From contig NZ_LZIL01000050.1 of NCBI RefSeq assembly GCF_001667075.1, forward strand, positions 186,001 to 250,000: a DNA stretch of 64,000 nucleotides, in the 5' to 3' direction. A program made the position numbers and the translations under genes. This document shows positions 59,488 to 64,000 of this stretch, in pieces; position 1 is the stretch's first letter, and the number at the start of each line of letters is the position of its first letter. The DNA is from Mycobacterium sp. 852014-52450_SCH5900713 (GTDB lineage: Bacteria; Actinomycetota; Actinomycetes; Mycobacteriales; Mycobacteriaceae). The notes beneath the pieces are model-generated. The model did no database searches. It saw only the letters and a list, made by a program, of their open reading frames with translations, and was not told the origin of the DNA.

Positions 59488-60113
59488 ACCACCCAGGTCG
59501 GCGGGATACCTTCGATGGGTCGCGGCTCGCCTTCTAGGCGGCGCAGATATTTTTCGACCAACTCCACGGTTTCGGCGTGACCGCCGGACATGCCGATCGC
59601 CTGCTCGAGCACCAGCATTCGCGACAAGCTGCTCATCAGCACCGTCCAGACCACCGCGGGCACGTCGTCGTTCTCGGCGCCGTAGCGCTGCAACGCGGCG
59701 GCCACCGCTTTGCGCTCCTCCTCGCGGAAACGCTCGGCGTAGTAGGCGATTTCGCGCCGCATATCTTTGCGATGGTTGGCCAATGCCATGAATTCCATCG
59801 AGATCCGGGTGAACGCCGGGTCGGTGCCAAACCGCCAGAGCGCCCACAGTGGTTGCGGCGATTGCAGTAGCTGGGCCTGCGCCTGCAGCCCTTCGTCGGC
59901 GCGGCGGCGGAAGACTTCCAGAAACAGCTCCTCCATGGTGCGGAAGTAGTAGTGCACCAATTGCGGTTTCAGCCCCGCCTTGTTCGCGAGACGGCGCGAC
60001 GTCACGGCGGCGTAGCCCTCTTCGAGCATCAGCTGCTCGGCCGCGTCGAGCAGCAGGCCGCGATTCTTCGCGTCCGGCGCCCCGATCCGGCGGGCCGCAG
60101 AAGCAGATGTCAT
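59403..60113 (-). CDS. TetR-family transcriptional regulator
   Basis: 236 residues. Helix-turn-helix: LLLDAAEQLMLEEGYAAVTSRRLANKAGLKPQLVHYYFRTMEEL. The ligand domain follows. The last ~25 residues are low complexity and coincide with the overlap with the convergent MmpS-like gene. Divergent from the P450 gene; a double palindrome in between is the likely operator. Confidence 0.92.
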   Translation of the reverse strand: MTSASAARRIGAPDAKNRGLLLDAAEQLMLEEGYAAVTSRRLANKAGLKPQLVHYYFRTMEELFLEVFRRRADEGLQAQAQLLQSPQPLWALWRFGTDPAFTRISMEFMALANHRKDMRREIAYYAERFREEERKAVAAALQRYGAENDDVPAVVWTVLMSSLSRMLVLEQAIGMSGGHAETVELVEKYLRRLEGEPRPIEGIPPTWVVHQLRSEQSTPLGPSLDTTTAPSTARSQ

Positions 60114-60217
60114 GCCGTCACTCCATGCTCTCGAGACTCCGGTGTCGACCTAGTCAGATCGTAGCCAGGTCAGCGCGATGCCTCGGCGTTGCGACCTTGA
60201 CCCTGACATTACCGCCA

Positions 60218-60237
60218 TGCTAAGCAGGTGCTCAGCA
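60218..60237. promoter_or_regulatory. Double TGCTNAGCA operator between TetR and P450 genes
   Basis: TGCTAAGCA (60218-60226), GG, TGCTCAGCA (60229-60237): two perfect nine-base palindromes in tandem, about 85 bases upstream of the P450 start and 105 upstream of the TetR start. This is a typical TetR site and suggests joint control of regulator and P450. Confidence 0.8.
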
Positions 60238-60320
60238 CATTTTCGGTTTTCCGAATCGCGCGGCCCCATAGCCTGCCGCCGAACACAGCCGGTAATCCAA
60301 GCCCAGGGAGACGCAATCCG

Positions 60321-61616
60321 ATGAGCGACTACGAGTCGATCGACTTCTTCACCGACCCGTCTCTGGTACCTGATCCGCACCCCTACTTCGATTACCTGCG
60401 CAGTCAGAACCCGGTGCTGCGCCTGCCGCACTATGGCGTCATCGCGGTCACGGGGTACGACGAAGCCTGCGAGATCTACAAGGACCCCGACACGTTCTCC
60501 AACATCGTCGCGCTGGGCGGCCCGTTCCCGCCGCTGCCGTTCACGCCCCAAGGCGACGACATCAGCGCTCAGATCGATGCGCACCGCAGCTCCTTTCCGA
60601 TGAACGAGCATATGGTGACGATGGATCCGCCGGACCACACCAAGGCCCGGTCCGTGCTGGCCAAGCTGCTGACCCCGAGCCGGCTGAAGCAGAACGAGGA
60701 GTTCATGTGGCGCCTCGCCGACCGTCAGCTCGACGAATTCCTGAGCAACGGCGAGTGCGAGTTCATCGCCGAGTACTCAAAGCCCTTCGCCACGTTGGTG
60801 ATCGCCGACCTACTCGGCGTCCCCGAGGAGGACCATAAGGAGTTCCGCACCGTCTTGGGCGCCGACCGCCCCGGAGCGCGGGTCGGGGCACTCGATCACC
60901 AGTCGGTCGGCATCAACCCGCTGGAGTGGCTCGACGAAAAGTTCTGCAACTACATCGAGGACCGGCGGCGCGAGCCCCGCAACGACGTGCTGACGTCGCT
61001 TGCGTCGGCGAAGTATCCGGACGGCTCGACGCCCCCGGTCATCGAGGTGGTCCGCTCGGCGACGTTCCTATTCGCAGCCGGTCAGGAGACCACCGCCAAG
61101 CTGCTCAGCGCCGCCCTGCAGGTGCTCGGCGACCGGCCGGACATCCAGCAGGAGCTGCGCGAGGACCGCAGCCTGATCCCCGGGTTCATCGAGGAATCGC
61201 TGCGGATGGACAGCCCCGTCAAGAGCGACTCGCGGCTTGCCCGCAAGGCCACCACCGTCGGGGGCGTCGACATCCCCGCCGGCACCGTCGTGATGGTCCT
61301 GCCGGGCGCCGCGAACCGCGACCCGCGACGCTTCGAGAATCCGCACGAATTCGACCTGCGCCGCAAGAACGTTCGCGAGCACATGGCCTTCGCCCGGGGT
61401 GTCCACTCCTGCCCGGGCGGTCCGCTCGCCCGCGTCGAGGGCCGCGTCTCGATCGAGCGCATCCTGGACCGGATGCCGCGCATCGAGATCGACGAAGCCC
61501 ATCACGGACCGGCCGCCGAGCGTCGCTACAGCTACGAGCCGACGTACATCCTGCGTGGCCTGAGCGAACTCCATCTCACCTTCACCACCGCGGACGCGGT
61601 CGCTGTCGCGGGCTGA
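60321..61616 (+). CDS. Cytochrome P450
   Basis: 431 residues. The I-helix motif is FAAGQETTAKLL, the ExxR is EESLRMD, and the heme loop is FARGVHSCPGGPLARVE with axial Cys364. ATG 60321 is preceded by AGGGAGACG; the ORF could extend to 60228, but the added residues are unlike P450. Steroid- or fatty-acid-type hydroxylation is likely, but the CYP family number cannot be read by eye. Confidence 0.94.
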   Translation: MSDYESIDFFTDPSLVPDPHPYFDYLRSQNPVLRLPHYGVIAVTGYDEACEIYKDPDTFSNIVALGGPFPPLPFTPQGDDISAQIDAHRSSFPMNEHMVTMDPPDHTKARSVLAKLLTPSRLKQNEEFMWRLADRQLDEFLSNGECEFIAEYSKPFATLVIADLLGVPEEDHKEFRTVLGADRPGARVGALDHQSVGINPLEWLDEKFCNYIEDRRREPRNDVLTSLASAKYPDGSTPPVIEVVRSATFLFAAGQETTAKLLSAALQVLGDRPDIQQELREDRSLIPGFIEESLRMDSPVKSDSRLARKATTVGGVDIPAGTVVMVLPGAANRDPRRFENPHEFDLRRKNVREHMAFARGVHSCPGGPLARVEGRVSIERILDRMPRIEIDEAHHGPAAERRYSYEPTYILRGLSELHLTFTTADAVAVAG

Positions 61617-61617
61617 A

Positions 61618-61878
61618 TCAAAGGTTCATGCCGACGAAGTAGCAGCTGAGCAGGGCGACGGCCATCAGCAACACCCACGCGTCCGTGAGCCGGCACAGCA
61701 GCACCGGAGCGTTTCGCACCTCCATGAATTCACGAAAAATGATGCGCACCTTGACAAGTGCGATCACGATGACGCTCGACGTGACCACCGCGCTGGATTT
61801 CAACGTCCCGGCATGGCCTGCCCAGCGGTCTAGCCAGAGGTAGCCGAGGGTGAGGGTCGCCAGGATCGTCCATACCAC
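61618..61878 (-). CDS. Cytochrome c oxidase subunit IV-like small membrane protein
   Basis: 86 residues with three hydrophobic helices: TILATLTLGYLWLDRW, AVVTSSVIVIALVKVRIIFREFMEVRNAP and VLLMAVALLSCYFVGM. The segment VKVRIIFREFMEVR is characteristic of the prokaryotic COX4 family. GTG 61878 is the only clear start. Last gene of the minus-strand membrane operon; no subunit I or II gene is in the window. Confidence 0.8.
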   Translation of the reverse strand: MVWTILATLTLGYLWLDRWAGHAGTLKSSAVVTSSVIVIALVKVRIIFREFMEVRNAPVLLCRLTDAWVLLMAVALLSCYFVGMNL

Positions 61879-61908
61879 CAGCAGTCGTTTGTTGAACTTG
61901 ATCGGAGA

Positions 61909-62505
61909 TCACCTCACCACGTAGAGCAGCGCGAAGATGAGCACCCACAGGAAATCGACGGTGTGCCAATAGGTAGCGCAGGTTTCGACGAGCTGCTGGG
62001 TTTCCGGGGTTTCGTGGGGCTTTCGCGCCTTCGCGCGAAGTTGGTAGACGACGACGCCGAGGGCGACGAAGCCGATCAGCAGGTGCACGAAGTGGATGCC
62101 GGTGAGGAAGAAGTAGTAAGTGAAGAAGTCGTTGCTGTCCAATCCATTGCCCATGTGCACCAAGCGAGCCCACTCGAACACCTTGAAGAAGAGGAAGACC
62201 ACGGCAAACCCGGCGGTGATGAAGACGTCGCGCAGGGCCGCACTGTAGGCGCCCACCCGGGCGGACTGGACACACCGCGCCACCGACCACGAGCTCAGCA
62301 GCAGGACCAGGGTGTTGAACACCCCGACCCGCAGGTCGAGCTGCGACTGCGCATGCAAGAACAGCTCGGGGTTGCGGGCGCGGTAGAACAGGTAGAAGCC
62401 GAAATAGCCCGTGAAAACCAGTGTCTCGAAGAGCACGAACGCCCACATGTCCGGCTGTCCCGGCACGAATCTCACCCGTTGCTTCTCGTCGGCTACATCG
62501 GCCAT
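61909..62505 (-). CDS. Heme-copper oxidase subunit III-like protein
   Basis: 198 residues, five-helix COX III/NorE type. It begins VPGQPDMWAFVLFETLVFTGYFGFYLFYRARNP, has VLLLSSWSVARCVQ, FFLTGIHFVHLLIGFVALGVVVYQL and ends CATYWHTVDFLWVLIFALLYVVR. ATG 62505 overlaps the preceding stop (TGATG); the long upstream frame is rejected. NorE-like proteins accompany nitric oxide reductase and other oxidases. Confidence 0.9.
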   Translation of the reverse strand: MADVADEKQRVRFVPGQPDMWAFVLFETLVFTGYFGFYLFYRARNPELFLHAQSQLDLRVGVFNTLVLLLSSWSVARCVQSARVGAYSAALRDVFITAGFAVVFLFFKVFEWARLVHMGNGLDSNDFFTYYFFLTGIHFVHLLIGFVALGVVVYQLRAKARKPHETPETQQLVETCATYWHTVDFLWVLIFALLYVVR

Positions 62506-63311
62506 CACGCGGCCACCGTCTCCCGCTTGAGCTCTGGCAGGCGCCCGGTGCCGAGGTCCTCGCGCTGGATCATCCGGAACAGCATGACGATGAAAATGAC
62601 TTGATAGACCCCGAACACGACCATGTCGAGCCACCAGGCGATCTGACCGTTCCATGCCAGCACTCCGCGCTGGAAGATCCAGCACGGCGCCACCACGACC
62701 TCGGTGAGGGCGTTGCACAGGTTGAGATATCCGAACCACTTTGGGAAGACCCGATTCCGGTCGAGCAGGATCGCGACCATCCAGATCAGCGATCCGATCA
62801 GGAAGACCCCCATCGTTCCGTCGAAAGACAGGAAGGCGAAGTCGTAGAGCCAGCCGACCGCTTCGGGGTCGCGTTCGGGGCGAAGCGTCCCGACGATCAG
62901 CGCGATGTTGAGCAGCAACATGCCGGGAATAGCACTGAGCGAGTAGATGATCAAATACGAATACGCGAACGCCGGACTGACCGACATCCGCCGCATCGAA
63001 TAGGCGATGAGCGCGTTGTTGATCGCGATCATGCCGCTAATGGCGAAGATAACGCCGAAACCGACGGGTATCCCGAGGTGGCGTTCGTGGAACCAATGGA
63101 CTTGCGTCGCCAGGTCCCAGGTGGGCTGCGGCGGCGGCTGGACTTGCGCCACGATGAAAAACACCGGGAAGAAGAGGCTGTAAAAGACGACGAGTATTCC
63201 CCACGCCACCCACAGCTCGCGCTTGGGGCCGCGCAGCAGGTGCCAGCCGATTCGGCGAAGCAGCGGACCTGGAGGTGGCGTGGAGGCCGAGGGCGCAATC
63301 ACCGCGCTCAT
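62505..63311 (-). CDS. Multi-pass membrane protein (paralogue 2), unknown function
   Basis: 268 residues with about six helices. It shares with its upstream neighbour an ERDPEAVGWLYDFAFLSF / ERNPELTQLLNDFAWITF motif in mid-protein and a PKWFGYLNLCNALTE / SRWVAHFNLLVAGAL segment. Not recognised as a named family. Starts ATG 63311 overlapping the upstream stop (ATGA). Confidence 0.82.
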   Translation of the reverse strand: MSAVIAPSASTPPPGPLLRRIGWHLLRGPKRELWVAWGILVVFYSLFFPVFFIVAQVQPPPQPTWDLATQVHWFHERHLGIPVGFGVIFAISGMIAINNALIAYSMRRMSVSPAFAYSYLIIYSLSAIPGMLLLNIALIVGTLRPERDPEAVGWLYDFAFLSFDGTMGVFLIGSLIWMVAILLDRNRVFPKWFGYLNLCNALTEVVVAPCWIFQRGVLAWNGQIAWWLDMVVFGVYQVIFIVMLFRMIQREDLGTGRLPELKRETVAA

Positions 63312-64000
63312 GCACTCACCAATTCTTGCCCGGGACCGGTGTTTTCGGCACGCTCGCGATAGATCGCCCGGCCTAACACCACGCCCATCACCACGATCCA
63401 GACGCCAATCGCAACGTTCTTCACCCAGAACGACAAGAAGCCGTCCCAGGCCAACGGGCCCGTCAGGGTCGCGCCGACGAACGCCGCGGGCACCAGCGCG
63501 CCGGCCACCAGCAGGTTGAAGTGGGCCACCCACCGGCTGAAGACCGGGCACGGCCGCTCGTCGAAATAGATTGCCAGGGCGAGGATCACGCTTTGCCCGA
63601 TCAGAAACGGGACCAGGATCGTGAATGTGATCCAGGCAAAATCGTTGAGCAACTGGGTCAGCTCGGGGTTGCGTTCAGGACGAAAGGCGGCCAGTAGCCA
63701 GCACACGTTCGCAACGAGGAACAGCGTCGGACCGCCTGCAACGCAACCCAGCATCGCATAGGAAAAGATCGGCGTCCGATGAGCCATCCTGCGGATCTGC
63801 AAGACGATCAACGCCAAGATCGGCACCAGGCACACCCCGAACCAGTTGAACAGGATCATGCTGTACCGGATCTCCGGGAGGTGGGCCGGATCGCGATAGA
63901 ACGCGGCCACCTGTTCGGCCGGCATCGTCGGTGACATCGGCGGATTGAAGCCGGGAAACAGCAAGAATGCGGCGATCCAGAGGACAAGCGCCGCCGGCAA
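63308..64000 (-). CDS. Multi-pass membrane protein (paralogue 1), runs off the window
   Basis: At least 230 residues and open at the edge, so the start may lie beyond the window. About six helices, e.g. SMILFNWFGVCLVPILALIVLQI and VAGGPTLFLVANVCWLLAAF, then the ERNPELTQLLNDFAW motif shared with its paralogue. The operon order is paralogue 1, paralogue 2, COX III-like, COX IV-like. Confidence 0.8.
   Translation of the reverse strand: MPAALVLWIAAFLLFPGFNPPMSPTMPAEQVAAFYRDPAHLPEIRYSMILFNWFGVCLVPILALIVLQIRRMAHRTPIFSYAMLGCVAGGPTLFLVANVCWLLAAFRPERNPELTQLLNDFAWITFTILVPFLIGQSVILALAIYFDERPCPVFSRWVAHFNLLVAGALVPAAFVGATLTGPLAWDGFLSFWVKNVAIGVWIVVMGVVLGRAIYRERAENTGPGQELVSA

Overview
The window is a chromosomal segment of a slow-growing mycobacterium, most like the Mycobacterium avium complex. 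It is GC-rich with many GTG/TTG starts. From about 0.6 to 47 kb the gene order is that of M. tuberculosis Rv0903c down to Rv0853c read in reverse: prrA-prrB, DUF2630, gltA2, citA, fprB, serC, sepH, fadE10, cspB, moaA2-moaD2, rpfA, moaE2-mog-moaC2, ercc3, fadBA, dapC, far and pdc. Names and Rv equivalences come from recalled family knowledge and protein similarity seen by eye, not from a search.

Layout. 0-5 kb: end of a flavin monooxygenase, the PrrA/PrrB two-component system, a DUF2630 protein and a phytoene-desaturase-like oxidoreductase; the arfABC (ompA) locus found here in M. tuberculosis is absent. 5-8.7 kb: citrate synthase gltA2, pdxH, citA and a VOC protein. 8.7-24.7 kb: FprB, an AurF-like diiron protein, SerC, SepH, a coupled MarR/SpoU/DUF2537 operon, small conserved membrane proteins, an MFS permease, a glutathionyl-hydroquinone-reductase-like protein, FadE10 and CspB. 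23.6-27.8 kb: molybdopterin genes in two facing groups around rpfA, whose long leader carries a CRP-like site and a ydaO (c-di-AMP) riboswitch-like sequence. 28-32 kb: a helicase-domain protein followed by XPB. 32-38 kb is accessory relative to M. tuberculosis: a thiolase-like/DUF35 pair, two LLM (F420-type) oxidoreductases, a flavin monooxygenase and a methyltransferase. 38-47 kb: fadBA, dapC, three SRPBCC proteins around far, and pdc. 47-64 kb is accessory catabolism: a hydrolase/beta-propeller/CMD-like operon facing a TetR gene, MDR and Old-Yellow-Enzyme oxidoreductases, an acyl-CoA ligase, an amidohydrolase, an LpqH-like lipoprotein, an enoyl-CoA hydratase, a TetR/P450 pair, and a four-gene membrane operon with orphan cytochrome-oxidase subunit III and IV proteins.

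The most useful observations are: (i) three small frameshifts within 7 kb (dapC, pdc, an alpha/beta hydrolase), either decay or indel errors; (ii) a hairpin-forming intergenic repeat whose CTAG end supplies stop codons; (iii) clear palindromic operators in front of the MarR, both TetR, serC, fadA and lipid-catabolism genes; (iv) the riboswitch/CRP leader of rpfA; (v) the orphan COX III/IV membrane operon at the right edge, the best candidate here for an undescribed system.
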